Below are positions 51,101-61,150 of a stretch of 64,000 nt of DNA, in pieces. The stretch is from Hippasteria phrygiana (taxonomy: Eukaryota; Echinodermata; Asteroidea; Valvatida; Goniasteridae): contig JAZGUH010000776.1 in assembly GCA_037893225.1 (NCBI GenBank), positions 124,001 to 188,000 on the forward strand, in the 5' to 3' direction. The notes under the pieces are model-generated. The model did no database searches. It worked only from the letters and a program-made list of their open reading frames with translations, and was not told the origin of the DNA. Positions within the stretch are counted from its first letter, which is position 1, and each line of letters begins with the position of its first letter. A program made the translations under genes and the position numbers.

Positions 51101-54100
51101 GATTTCCTCATTTGATGATACATGTACATCTCCAGCACATCTGTAAACATCCAGAATTGTCATAAAAAAGAGCAGTGCTTTATTTGCGTACTTGAAAAAT
51201 GAATGCATATTTAGTCGGTGCGTTTATCTTGCTGAGTCTAAACCATTGTTGAGATGAGCATTGTTGAGTTCTTTTATGAAGTAAATTCGTATGCAAATAA
51301 ATACTATGCTAAATGCCTACTACATTGTAAATTTCAAGTTTGTCATAGGTTTGTGCACAAACACACAGGTGCATCCAGGAGGCTTGATTCCATACATTGA
51401 ATTAGTACTCCAGTGATTTATTACAGTTCTTTGTTTCTTCATCACTAAGTTAATTAAATGTATACTTGCACAGCTGTTAAATCGTTTTTTTTTCCAAAAT
51501 GTTATTTTCAATCCCAGGTGTGGGAATTTAAACAAGTCACAGATCAAGTGTGGAAGGAAATCAAACCCATGGCCAACTACGGACTCTTTCTGAAGTAAGC
51601 ACTCGTCTAATTAAATAATATTTCTGTAATAACTGCAAATTAATTATTCATCTACATGTTCTCAAGTTAATGCTGTTTATTTTCGAATAATTTAGTATTC
51701 GATTATTTGAAACTTGTTTTGACCAAATATTCGAATATTCGATACTCGTCAATCAAGTTTTTTACGCGTCAGCTGCAACTGCATGCCGCGCCGGTAAAAA
51801 GTTGCACGCAAAGCACGCCGGTGTTTTATGTGCACAATTACTATGTTTTTGCAGTCATTATTTTATCAGTATCAAGGGTTTTACGGACGGGAACAATAAA
51901 CCTCCATCCACAAAAAGTTACCGTCAACAAAATGCCTAATTTGACACTAATAAGCGCTGTAATTTTTCTATTAAATTAGTATTAAATTAAATTAGTTTTG
52001 GAATATTTGATTGACGATCGAAATTTTTCGGTAATGGCTGCCCAAATTTGCATACTCCTATGTAGGCGTGGGTGACTAGCACGACTAGTCGACTAGTCGC
52101 GACTATTAAAAGGCATTGGTAGTCGCGACTATCAATTTTCAGATAGTCGACTAGTCGTTATTCGGCGACTGGTGTTCAGGATGTCTAGTTTACAAACCAC
52201 ACGGCCGCGCAACTATTAATAGTCGCCACGCAACGCGCGTTGCATTCCGAAGTGACTCGACTAGTCACAACATACTGCACGCACTGGCAATTTACACATG
52301 TACAAGTGCAATCACCAGAGACACTCGTTGAACGAACGTACACTGTGTTGTATGGGTGTATTCACGCACGTGGCGACAGAAAGGGCCAATGCGGTTATAT
52401 TACGTGCGTGTACGTACAGAGACGTAAATGTACTGTACACACCACGTGTCTGCAGAGTTTGTTATACACATGTACATAACAAAGAAATAAACCTCCATGT
52501 ACATGTACATATACAATGTATGTAGATCTGTTTAGAAAAGTATAAACACGAAAGTGTGACACTGCCTCAAATTCAAGGGCAGACCCACACGTACAGTATT
52601 GTTGCATTCTTAGTGGTATTAAAACAATGGTTACTAGTTGCGACTAGTCGACTACATGTACATGTAGTCGCGACTATTGAAATTCACTAGTCGCCCACGC
52701 CTACTCCTATGCCACTGACACATGTGGTCAATTCATAATAGTTTTATTGTGATCTTTGACCCTCAAAACATGGGTCTGACACCTTATTTCTCCAGTTATC
52801 TGCAATATTGGCTAAGATATAGTAAAAAAAATAGATTTTATTTTTATAATGGCAGCACCAATTTGCATAAAAGTGATACGTGGAACATTTTTTGAATTTT
52901 TTAACATAGGAAATTGTTTCCTAAGCTTTCTTTTCTGATCTAAAGACACCGAATAAAAATATATTTCCGAGGGTGCACGATACCCCCTTCTTCCCACTAA
53001 ACTATTACACCTGCGCAATGACATCCAAGTGTGAATGGTGACACTGTCCCCAATGCACTTATCACAGTTAAGTACGAACAATAGAGGAATTTCACATTAG
53101 CCCCTTCTGCGCACTTCCGGGTTAAAAGCAAGAATATTAGTGGCAATCAAAACAACGCTTTTCAGTGCATTCATTCATGCATGAATTAATCGGGCCATAA
53201 AAGGAAGCACAGGCGCACGATCAGCATAAAGTTGTTTACTGTGACGTTGAGATCCTCGTTTTCAAACGCGGAAGTGCGCAGATCGGTGCTAAACTCGTCG
53301 TTGTGGTTGAGGCTGGTTCATGATTCAACTAGACGTAGTTGACTAGCCAGCATTTGGGCAGAGTTAAACCCATTTCACACGACCGTTAGAAACACGGGTC
53401 CCATGTGATGAAATCGCATCGATGTCACAAATGCACGGATTCCGTGCCGTGTAAAAGTGTATCCCTGTGACAAAATCGAATGGGTCCTGTGCGGTTTGCG
53501 ACAGGGGTCGAGACCTCAAAAATTTCACATCGATAATGTGCAGTGAAATCGCCTTTGCGCATGCTGAATTTGCTGTTGGGAAAATCATTGGTACCCTATA
53601 AATTTCATCATTCAAAGAATATCACAGTACCAGCGATACACGTGTAGCTTTTGAACCACGTATGCAAACACAGCACTGAAAAAGGAGGGATGTTTGCTGC
53701 CGTACTGTTGTATTGTGAGAAAGCCTGCGATGAAATCGCAGGCATCCTTGGGCGTCAGACACTCGTGTGAAAAGGGCTGTAGTCCAATAATTGTCAACCA
53801 TAGCAGGGGCGGATCCAGGAATTTTTGCAGTGTTTTTTTGTTTGAAATTTGCCTAGAAAAGTGACTCCCAAAAGGGGGGGGGGGGCTGATACACTTTCTC
53901 ACCGTTGGTGGTGCCATTTAACCTCTATTTTGTTCTCACCCATAGGCAAAATAAGACCTGTATTTGCAAGGCATAGGCCCCTACAAGCAAAAGCAAAACA
54001 AATAAATAAATAAATTGGCAACAAGCAGGAGGGTTTCGACCCCCAAAGCCCCCCCCCCCCTTGGATCTGCGCCGGCATAGTTAACTATAACAATTTGGGG

Positions 54101-57100
54101 GTGGGGAGGGGGAAGGGGCAGGTACATGTACATTGTATGTATCGCAATTTGCCTCCATGAAACTGCTAAAACTTGGCATCAAGATTACAGAGCCTCAAGC
54201 TTAACTTTCCACAAGAGTTTCAAGAGCACCATTTGATCCTGACATGGAATAATAAACCAACGTGCAGGTATTTATCAAATCGACCTCTTCAAAAACTGCC
54301 AAAACTGTTCAAGAATTGAACAGTAATTCAGCTCAGTGAGGTCGAATGTTTCCGTTTATTGCAGGAGGGAGTTAAGCGGAATCAGAGGGGGTTGGATTAG
54401 GAAGGTTGAGCTTGAGCAACAGCTGCAGCACCTCTACTGCTGCTCAGATACAGATGTACTGTGCTATAACATGGAAGGCAAACCACTCTTCAAGCTCATC
54501 AAGTGGGTAAAAGTGAACAGGAGGAGCTAATATACAAATATTTACTGCTTCGAGTGGTGTAGTTAAACTAGCCTCCCGAGGTGATCCATTGAGCATTCTA
54601 TATTCCCGAGGCGAAAGCCGAGGGAAAATAGAATGCTCCATGGATCACCAAGGGAGAAGTCCCCATGGTTCTCCCCTGAACCATATTTCTCACTTATCAA
54701 CAATAGAGAAAACGAGTTGCCCGAAATTGGTTCTCCCTTGAACCCTTCTCACTTAACGAAGGTTGAGATACGAGTTGTGCGATAAGGTTCTTTTCAGAAC
54801 CCATACCTCTCGTTAGTTGAGATAAACACATGGTGTTACCGCAAACCGAAACGATAACTGTCTTACTAGTACAGCATTGTGTATCAGCTTATACATTCTT
54901 TGTTCAGTCAAGCAGTACAGCTGACTGCTTGCTGAATGGTTGTATTTTCAACCAGACATTTCCCCCTTGAGAGTTGATTGAAGAGAAAAACGTTGTGTGT
55001 GAAGTTTGTTCCATGAAAATTACTCTTAATAGGCAGGTCAAACTGTCTCTAACCAGAGTTGTCTTGGATTTGTCTGCAACAACTTTTTCTAGCTCATAGT
55101 GTTGCCGTTCATGAATGTATGGACCACATCATGACTGTACTTGAATCAGATTTTGCATCCGACATGCATTTGGGTCATTCCATTAATTTGGGGTCCAATA
55201 GCGTGACAATATTTTGGTGTCCCTGTTACACCTGGCCTGTGTAATTTCCCATCAAGTATCATTAAAATTGACTTCACACTATTTTTTGCTTGTTTGGCAG
55301 CTCCTTTGCTTTGCATGATCACTCTTGGAGATAGAAGGCATTAAAGAATGTGTCCTGAATTGCAAAATCTTATACATGTCAGATATAGATGTAACAGGGA
55401 CACCAAAAATGGAGCCCGAATTGATGGAATGACCCAAATGCTTACAAACGGCGATAGGTCAATTGGATCGGACTGGTGGGTTAGCCGTCATTTAAGAAAT
55501 GCCTTAAAATGCCCTTGAATGTTAGACCAGGAATAATTCCTGGTCATATGGGGGACTCATGCTGTTTCCACTGTTTCTGAGTTTTTAGATGCTCTCAGCC
55601 GTGTTGGCATTAGACTCAAAACTCACCGATTGGTCACTTTTCCTATTCCAAGTCTACTGCAAACAGCCCGGGAAGCTTTCCTCTTTTTTACTTTGCCTGA
55701 GTCCAGTGGTTACTTTAACCAGCTTCATTGGTAATTTTTGGTATTTTGTGTTCTTCACCATTTCTATTTAGATCAATCAATGATTATGGTCTGCCGTTCA
55801 TGATATTGTTTTTTCAGTGCTCACAAGTCCCAGATCAACGGCTGCAAATACTCACCGCAAGCGAGGGCTCTCATCACCTGCTCCAGTGATAGTGATGGTA
55901 TGTAACTCAAAATCACAAAACCTCTTCTTGTAATATGTGACCGCAAACCTTCTCTACTTTGTTCATATCCACCATGCAATCATTCAACTCCCATGTGACG
56001 TGTTGTCGCATTTCTGGTGTGTCGATAGCCCTTTGATGGACTGCAGCTGCCATGTTTCCTGTGAACCAATTTAGAAAACATAATAAGCCAGTTTGGTATC
56101 TCAAAGGTCAAAGGTTATTCGGGATAAAATTGCTAACGTAGTGTCACGCCATGTTACATGAACGCCCATTCTGATTGAATTTAAAATGTGTGTGTTCACA
56201 CGCGCGCGTTAGGTCATGTGGGTCATTCGGGATAAAATGTCATTGTGCACGTGCACAGTTGAAATTCCAAACTGGCTTATTGTGACCCACTCCACAGAAA
56301 AGGGTATTATGTCGCACTATGTGAAAAAACACACACGGCTGTTCTGTGGGAAGCGGGCAAAAAAATCTTCGCATTAATGATTTTTTGTTTGTTGGCTTCT
56401 ATTATATCTATTTTTTTTTGGATTTATTTTCAGAAATATTAGTATTGATGGATAAAGATGAAAAAATAAATGTTGATAGAAATTACTTCTTTGTCATTTC
56501 TTTGCACTTTTTGTGTTTAAAGGGCTATCTGTACTTCCGTTAGATTGGAAAAATGAGTATACAAATATCAAGATATCTCAAGAACACAAAATGCTACAGG
56601 GGTCAAACCTACAGCAAATTGAAGCTTAAGCCCTGTCCGCACTGGACTTTTTTTGGGAAAAGCTTACCGAGACGATGGGTACTTTTCCCATTTTAAGTCC
56701 AGTGCGGACAGCCTGGGACGTTTTCCTCTCAGTTTCTTTTCCCGAGTCCAGCGGTTACTTCTACTGGGCAACTGCTGCCCAGGAAAACTGACCAGAGACG
56801 ATAAGTCCAGTGCGGACAGTGCGAGTCGGTAAAAGCGTCTCAGGAAAGCGTACATCCGGCCCGAGCGCAAGGTCATGCTACACAGGGACACCATGCATGT
56901 GCTTTGCATTGTTTCACCGCTGTAGCGCATATGTGGCAAGTTTCCAAATTCTAGTGCGTTGTTCCTCTTTTGGTCGCAATCATGGCAGATATTATTTTGA
57001 TATCAGTTTGATTGGTGTGCTACCAGTGCATCGTTCCCTGATGATAATGAAGGACGTCAATGTGTACACATCTGCCAAAAGAATGAAAAGGCGCGTGCTC

Positions 57101-60100
57101 TTTGGGTCAGTCGGGTCAATGTAGAAAGGTCACGCTAAGCGCCCTCATGAGTCGTTATACTGGCAGCTCGGTTACTTCTACCACGGTCACTTCTACCACG
57201 GTCACTTCTACCACGGTCACTTCTACCACGGTCACTTCTACCACGGTCACTTCTACCACGGTCTCGGTAAAATTTTCGCGTGTCGAAAGTCCAAGTGCGG
57301 ACAGCGGTCACATTTGACCATTTTTCATTTTACCATCGTCTCGGTAAAAGCTTTAAAAAAAAGTCCAGTGCGGACACGGCTTTAGGATGTGACAAATTTA
57401 ACTATAAACTCATTTTTCAAATTTTGCGACATAATACCCATTTTTGTAGAGCCGGGCACAATTGTGATTTGTTGCAAGTGTGTTTGCAGTTTATTAGAAT
57501 TCATGTACTTTTAATCAAGCAACAGATACATGTAGTTGCATTTAAACATAAGGCCAGCAAAGAATTGTAAGCTTCTCTCTCAAAAAGTTTCAAATCTTGA
57601 CAAGGGTTTATCAGTAAACCTGTTTTAGTATTTATGCTATGCATGTGCAGTTTGATGTAGATTCCTGAATGACCCACGGTCAACCCACGGTTCTTTGGTT
57701 ATATTGAATTAAAGTCCGAGATTATTTAAAACAAACCTGAGATACCAAAAACGTCTATCAAAATTTCAACTATTTTATAGCTTGTTCCATATGACCGTTA
57801 AAAACATGTCACAAATGCACGGATTCCGTGCCGTGTGAAAGTGTATCTCTGCCACCAAATCGCATGGGCCCCGTGCAGTTCCTGACAGGGATCGAAACCT
57901 CAAATATTTCGCATCAATGCAACATCCGTGCGACGATTGGTCGTGTCAATGTACCAATGCGATTTTCGCAAGGATACATGTACTGTGCAGTGAAATCGCC
58001 TTTATGCATGCGCAGTTTGCTGTTGCTCTACACTACATTTAACATGGCTTTTGTAGACACAAATTTCTTCAGTTCTGATTGCCAAATTGCTGCATAATGA
58101 GATTTGTTATATTTTGACAAAGTGGTCTTGTAAATTTACATCCTCTTTGTATAAATGTTTCTATAAATGTTTGTATAAATTGATGTTAAAACACAAAAAC
58201 TACGGACATGTGATATTTTCTAGGTCACAGTACCGTAATTTTACGTCCAAAATCTTTTAAAACTAAAACACGGTGATTGTTTGTTTTTTAAGGGGGAAAA
58301 CCCATTATTTTACGGAATTTTTTACGGTGGGAAAAATCACTGGTACACTATAAATGTCATCGTTCAAAGAATATCGCAGTTCCAGCGATACATGTGTAGC
58401 CTTTGACCCACGCATGCAAACACTGCAAAACGAGGGACAATCACTACCGGACTGTGTTGTATCGTGAGAAAGCCTGCGATGAAATCGCAGGCATCTTTAG
58501 GCAAACGTTTCTAGCGCTCATATGAAGCGGGCTTAATAAGGTAAATCACATGTGCTCATGCCTTGCACTTTTAGATTTATACTTCTCTCTGACTTCTTAA
58601 CTGTAGCAAACCATTTGCTTTGTGGAGCAAAAATTGAAACCCAGAATGCTACCAAGTTTAATAAAATGTTTTAGAAACACTTTCTTATTAAAATGTTGTT
58701 CTTGAAATGACAGTGAAAGTCTGGAGTATGACTGGCGGTCACGTACACACATTCAGGGGTCACTCCCGGTCAGTTACAGGGATTGTACTCCACCCGGACA
58801 CCTCGACCTTGGTGCTGACCAGCTCCATGGACGGAACGGTCAGAATGTGGTCCCTAGACATCATGGAGCCCATGTACACGTAAGTATATACTGCAAAACA
58901 TGGGTTGTCGTGGGGACTTTTTTCAGTATATTAAATCAGCAGTGTAGTATGGTTTCAGTTTTTATGAAAGGGGGGGGGGGTACTTCAGGAAGAGAAAGCA
59001 ATAGACTCTTTATGTACGAATGTAATTTCCAGAGATGGGATTTAACCCCTGCTGTATCTTGTGTGCGCTGTGGGCCAGTTACCAAGTCCTTTCGCGAGCA
59101 CTGATGCATAAACTTGTTTTGTAATGTACAAATTGGAGAAAAAGTGGGTTGTCAAACCTTTGCGTTTTTATCCTTTTTAATATACATCTTTGCTTTTCTT
59201 TGTAAGAAGGCACTTATGAATGGGTATAAGAACATGGTGACCTGGCCTTTACTAGTCAATAATAACCTGACAAGGGTATGGCGAATGTTAAAACAGTCCT
59301 GAATCCTCCAATTTGGATATGATTTTCCACACACTTTAAGGAGTTAGGGTTAATGGACATTATTGGCATAGTAAAGATCAGGTCCCAATTTCATAGGGTT
59401 GTTAAGCACATTTCATAGAGACCAAAAGCAATAAGCAGTGGAAAGAGCTCGCTAACTTCAGAGGCAGAATTTGCTTAAAACAGTGACACAAAAATACATA
59501 CCTCTACACACGCGCAGGCATTAGCACGATTTGACCGTGAAAAAGCACTTAAGCCAGCAAAATAGTTCAGCTATACATGTACTTAGAAAAACGTTTCTGC
59601 TACGTGTAACCGTTAAAGGTAGTGTACATGATTGGTCATTGTTGCAATTTTCAGAAATGGGTGGATTTGGGGGTTAGTATTTTACAGGAAATATCGTTCC
59701 ACTGACCTGTTCAAAGTTTTGGGTTCTTGGATGGCGAAAAAACGAGAGAAAAACGGCGTTCGTTTGCAACCAGTTTGGCGGCATTTGGTATAGCGCTCTC
59801 TTGTTAATTAAGCCCAATTTTTGTAAATGGGATCGTTTTTAATTGGTCACATAACATGCACAGAGGCTGAGGGCCGAGCGGAATGGCCAAGATCCACTGC
59901 ATGCACTGGTTACAACGCGTCGCTTCGGTACACTATGCGTGTGCCCGTTTTCGGATTGTTAACCCATTTTAGACACAACACGGATTAACTACATTTGGTC
60001 AATAGAGGGCAGTTTTCCGATGATTGTTCGGCCGAACAATCGTTGGAAAACAATATAAATTTCCACTTTTCTTGAAAACGACAGCACACCTGGTGCCATC

Positions 60101-60448
60101 ATTTCACAGGATGATTGAGACTTCTATTAACTTTTGGAGGATTACCAATCATGTACACTACATTTAAGCAACCCTATGTAATCGAGCCTACATGTACATG
60201 TGAGTCATCACACTCTTATCCCACTATTATTCCCTGGATAGGATTGTAATTTCAACTGATGGCATTGAGTGGATCGGGATGACTGGTGAGAAGTACCTAT
60301 GGACTGCTACGCACCGTGACCTGGGCGTGTGGAACCTGAATCACGTGGTGCAGTTCTATGCGTTGGCTCGCTGTCGGGTTACGTCCCTTCACGTTGCCAG
60401 CTGTGAAGGAAAAACCCGTAGATTGGTTGCAGTAGGAGAGGATAGCAG
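41738..60448 (+). CDS. WD40-repeat protein gene, nine coding exons, 3' end not found
   Basis: Coding exons are 41738-42179, 43002-43088, 44148-44257, 50441-50560, 51518-51594, 54365-54502, 55818-55897, 58714-58879 and 60242-60448. All introns are GT..AG and every exon phase matches the next, giving about 475 continuous codons without a stop. Residues 1-147 are rich in Ser, Gln, Asn and Asp and look disordered. WD40 strands follow; the clearest repeats are AHKSQINGCKYSPQ..SSDSDVKVW and GHSRSVTGIVLHP..SSMDGTVRMW. Earlier segments (RQFIFLDTRGITTW and PVRDELITGGVKGTKVW) are also blade-like. WD40 propellers serve as protein-binding scaffolds; the partner here is unknown. The layout resembles large metazoan WD-repeat proteins such as WDR97/WDR87-type proteins, but this assignment is a guess. 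The last exon ends in phase 2 at a GT donor, so more exons must follow. Introns, the largest 6.2 kb, are crowded with transposons. Confidence 0.88.
42612..42872 (-). mobile_element. MITE family with GGTCATTCCATAAATTTGG ends, copy 1
   Basis: It lies in intron 1 of the WD40 gene. The left end TTGGGTCATTCCATAAATTT is partly repeated in inverted form at the right (AATTTATAGAGGGACC). Internal sequence is the inverse of the copy at 55166-55441: both share the TAATGATACTTGATGGGAAA / TTTCCCATCAAGTATCATTA segment. Confidence 0.8.
43002..43088 (+). CDS. WD40 gene coding exon 2
   Basis: TTTTCCCCCAG precedes it and ATTCAG|GTAAGA follows. It encodes TYNPRTRQFIFLDTRGITTW and DKDGIEHS. The 87 nt keep phase 1. 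The segment looks like a first propeller blade. Confidence 0.88.
43089..44147. other. Intron 2 of the WD40 gene
   Basis: No element with clear ends was recognised. An ACATACATGTACATGTAT run occurs near 43168, and a hairpin-prone segment with GACGTCGCC and CAGCGAC motifs lies near 43970-44010. Confidence 0.5.
44148..44257 (+). CDS. WD40 gene coding exon 3
   Basis: TCTGTCATTGCAG precedes it and CTTAAG|GTGAGT follows. It encodes NRSLSYPKYVNNLLRN and then YNVYFCLAKDFSLK. It ends in phase 0. Confidence 0.88.
44656..44975 (-). pseudogene. Tigger/pogo-type transposase remnant (N-terminal part)
   Basis: Read on the - strand from an ATG at 44975, it encodes KCKGLSLETKIEIIKAVESG and then PSTLSTIL, the CENP-B/psq-type helix-turn-helix that Tigger and pogo transposases use to bind their terminal repeats. 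A single-base shift near 44835 moves the similarity to another frame, which continues NKEDITAKFETSKFQPTRKR and stops at 44656. The second helix-turn-helix and the DDE catalytic domain are absent. It is therefore a broken, internally deleted copy inside intron 3 of the WD40 gene, opposite in strand to the gene. Upstream on its own strand (45080-45260), TTTATAAA sequences sit in two loosely repeated blocks. Ends of the original element are uncertain; ATACGAG motifs near 44383 and 45541 are candidates. Confidence 0.8.
45651..46514. repeat. 34-bp minisatellite, about 25 units
   Basis: The unit begins AAAGTGGATAGGAGGATGAC and continues GATGTGGTTTCAAC. Some units are 31 bp because AAA is lost after CAAC. 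Variants (AGCAGG, GATGATG) recur in patterns, so groups of units were copied together. It lies in intron 3 of the WD40 gene. Confidence 0.95.
46780..47507 (+). mobile_element. ~725-bp repeat family, copy B, with 9-bp direct flanks
   Basis: It aligns with the reverse complement of 35661-36382. CGCTAGTCG flanks it exactly on both sides (46771-46779 and 47508-47516), which suggests insertion with an 8- or 9-bp target duplication. It sits inside the CCGTAATTTTCGG element, so it is the younger insertion. Confidence 0.85.
48198..48254. repeat. Perfect palindrome, 27-bp arms with 3-nt loop
   Basis: AAGTTGTGTACGTATTAAAG begins the left arm and CTTTAATACGTACACAACTT ends the right arm; the loop is TTA (48225-48227). 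It is inside the 2.15 kb element. Confidence 0.95.
48947..49851. mobile_element. pogo/Tigger-like MITE with TA target duplication
   Basis: It begins CAGTGGAATGCCGCTAT and ends ATAGCGGCGTTCCACTG, with TA directly outside (48945-48946, 49852-49853). CAGT plus a CGCTAT box is the usual terminal pattern of pogo/Tigger elements. The 905-bp body holds no intact transposase. It lies in intron 3 of the WD40 gene, as does the Tigger transposase remnant, though a direct family link is not shown. Confidence 0.85.
50110..50280 (+). mobile_element. tRNA-like SINE
   Basis: GGTTCGAATCC at 50170-50180 is a perfect pol III B box within a tRNA-like T arm (GTGGGTTCGAATCCCGC). A convincing A box and a closed acceptor stem are missing, so it is not a working tRNA. 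A tail with two small inverted repeats (CCTGTGAA..TTCACACAGG and AGCACTG..CAGTGCT) follows, as in tRNA-derived SINEs. Confidence 0.65.
50441..50560 (+). CDS. WD40 gene coding exon 4
   Basis: TTGCTTCACAG precedes it and ACAAAG|GTAAGT follows. The 120 nt encode VLNKDFDETCNVASDLS, then FNPVRDELITGGVKGTK, a blade-like segment. It lies after a 6.2 kb transposon-filled intron. Confidence 0.9.
50561..51517. other. Intron 4 of the WD40 gene
   Basis: No element with clear ends was seen. It contains an ACATGTACATGTAC run near 50697 and tandem CTGTCTGGGACAA-like phrases near 50958-51010. Confidence 0.5.
51518..51594 (+). CDS. WD40 gene coding exon 5
   Basis: AATCCCAG precedes it and CTGAA|GTAAGC follows. 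It starts VWEFKQVTDQVW, which completes a WD-type strand from exon 4 (GGVKGTK-VWEF). It ends in phase 2. Confidence 0.88.
52063..52703. mobile_element. hAT-like element with 8-bp target duplication
   Basis: The ends TAGGCGTGGGTGACTAG and CTAGTCGCCCACGCCTA are inverted with one difference. CTCCTATG flanks both sides exactly (52055-52062, 52704-52711). Subterminal regions are dense in GACTAGTCGACTAGTCGCGA palindromes. It is a 641-bp non-autonomous element in intron 5 of the WD40 gene. Confidence 0.93.
53093..53300. mobile_element. Possible small inverted-repeat element
   Basis: TCTGCGCACTTCCG near 53105 is inverted at CGGAAGTGCGCAGA near 53270, with weaker pairing outside. No target duplication was found. 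Confidence 0.35.
53366..53778. mobile_element. MITE family with CCCATTTCACACGA ends, copy 1
   Basis: The left end CCCATTTCACACGA pairs with the right end TCGTGTGAAAAGGG (one mismatch plus end drift). Internal sequence, including GCACGGATTCCGTGCCGTGT and AAGCCTGCGATGAAATCGCA, is repeated at 57778-58537. It lies in intron 5 of the WD40 gene. Confidence 0.8.
54365..54502 (+). CDS. WD40 gene coding exon 6
   Basis: TTTATTGCAG precedes it and CATCAA|GTGGGT follows. It encodes RELSGIRGGWIRKVELEQQL, then CCSDTDVLCYNMEGKPLFKL. Only the phase-2 junctions keep the frame open from exon 5 and into exon 7; other donor choices give stops. Confidence 0.88.
54581..54648. repeat. Hairpin with 21-bp arms
   Basis: GTGATCCATTGAGCATTCTA (54581 onward) pairs with TAGAATGCTCCATGGATCAC ending at 54648 with one mismatch. 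The loop contains CCCGAGGCGAAAGCCGAGGG, itself a small hairpin. Confidence 0.85.
55166..55441 (+). mobile_element. MITE family with GGTCATTCCAT ends, copy 2
   Basis: The ends GCATTTGGGTCATTCCAT and ATGGAATGACCCAAATGC are exact inverses, and the inverted match continues imperfectly inward. The 276-bp element is related to copies at 42612-42872 (opposite strand) and 63746-63925 (same strand). It lies in intron 6 of the WD40 gene. Confidence 0.88.
55818..55897 (+). CDS. WD40 gene coding exon 7
   Basis: TTGTTTTTTCAG precedes it and AGTGATG|GTATGT follows. It encodes AHKSQINGCKYSPQARALIT and CSSDSD, a canonical WD40 blade continued by VKVW in exon 8. Confidence 0.92.
56627..57384. mobile_element. 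MITE with TGTCCGCACTGGACTTTTTT ends
   Basis: The left end TAAGCCCTGTCCGCACTGGA and the right end TCCAGTGCGGACACGGCTTTA are near-exact inverses. TCCAGTGCGGACAG motifs and GTCTCGGTAAAA motifs recur inside. A block with CAGCCTGGGACGTTTTCCTC has a diverged relative near 55660-55725. It lies in intron 7 of the WD40 gene. Confidence 0.85.
57170..57259. repeat. 15-bp tandem repeat, six units
   Basis: Units of GGTCACTTCTACCAC, the first slightly changed (GGTTAC). It lies inside the TGTCCGCACTGG MITE and derives from a GGTTACTTCTAC motif that also occurs at about 56753. Confidence 0.92.
57778..58537. mobile_element. MITE family of 53366-53778, copy 2, with an internal insertion
   Basis: The copy has AGC..TTCCATATGACCGTTA at the left and CTCATATGAAGCGGGCTTA at the right. 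It matches copy 1 up to GTTTGCTGTTG (about 58024) and again from GGGAAAAATCA (about 58327). The intervening ~300 bp is absent from copy 1 and is probably a later insertion. Confidence 0.78.
58714..58879 (+). CDS. WD40 gene coding exon 8
   Basis: AAATGACAG precedes it and TACAC|GTAAGT follows. It encodes VKVWSMTGGHVHTFRGHSRS followed by VTGIVLHP and SSMDGTVRMWSL, the best full WD40 repeat in the gene with its GH and terminal W dipeptide region. Confidence 0.95.
59613..60167. mobile_element. TTAA-flanked inverted-repeat element
   Basis: The left TTAAAGGTAGTGTACATGAT and the inverted right ATCATGTACACTACATTTAA match over 24 bp with one mismatch, each with TTAA outermost, suggesting a piggyBac-like MITE. 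It ends 75 bp before exon 9 of the WD40 gene. Confidence 0.8.
60242..60448 (+). CDS. WD40 gene coding exon 9 (last found)
   Basis: TTCCCTGGATAG precedes it and ATAGCAG|GTAAAT follows. It encodes IVISTDGIEWIGMTGEKYLW, then THRDLGVWNLNHVVQFYALA and RRLVAVGEDS. It ends in phase 2, so a further exon is required. Confidence 0.9.
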
Positions 60449-60973
60449 GTAAATAGTGTTACAAAGTCAGGTCATTCAAGCAGACAACATAACAGACAAA
60501 ACCAAAAGTATAGGAAAGGAACACTAAAATAGATATGGATCGGAATCAAGGAGTTTTAGTGAGAATTACATTAGGATTATTTTAATTATTATTACATAAT
60601 TCACAAAAACACACACGTATAAAAACAGTATAATGAAGCAAATGGAAACTCATTTAACAGCAAGTGTCACGAAAAAACACAATCCTATGGAATTGGCCAT
60701 TCAAATTAAATGGGGGAGGTACCTCCAATTTAGGCAGAATCCTGGTCTTGAGTTTGCCGGGGGTGGCATCAAGATGCTGGCCCAACTGGCGAAGGGCGAA
60801 GACGGCGGTTAGTCCGGCAGCTAGATGAAATCGATCCATCTCATCGAAAGCCAACAACGCACGGGTAAGACACGGCCAAGACACGGCCAAGACACAGGCA
60901 AGTGGCAGCACTCGGCAATCTGGGAGATCGCCCCCACCCCGGCAAACTGAAGCTCAGAATTCCCCAGAGGGCT
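60449..60973. other. Downstream of exon 9, no further exon recognised
   Basis: Sequence after the last WD40 donor shows no obvious coding exon. It includes a short tandem GACACGGCCAA (60870-60894). An 85-codon - strand frame at 60654-60911 has no recognised domain. Confidence 0.4.
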
Positions 60974-61150
60974 CAGGGTTTCCCCTTAACTTTTTTTTTC
61001 ACTAGCCGGCCGGACCAGTAATGTTGACTTTTTACTAGCCCGCCAGCATTTTCACTGGTCCGCATGTTTTTTTCACCTTTTAGGCTACTTTTTTTGTAAG
61101 TAACCTGACCAAGTACACTGTATTTACAAACATTTATTACAAGCTGAGAG

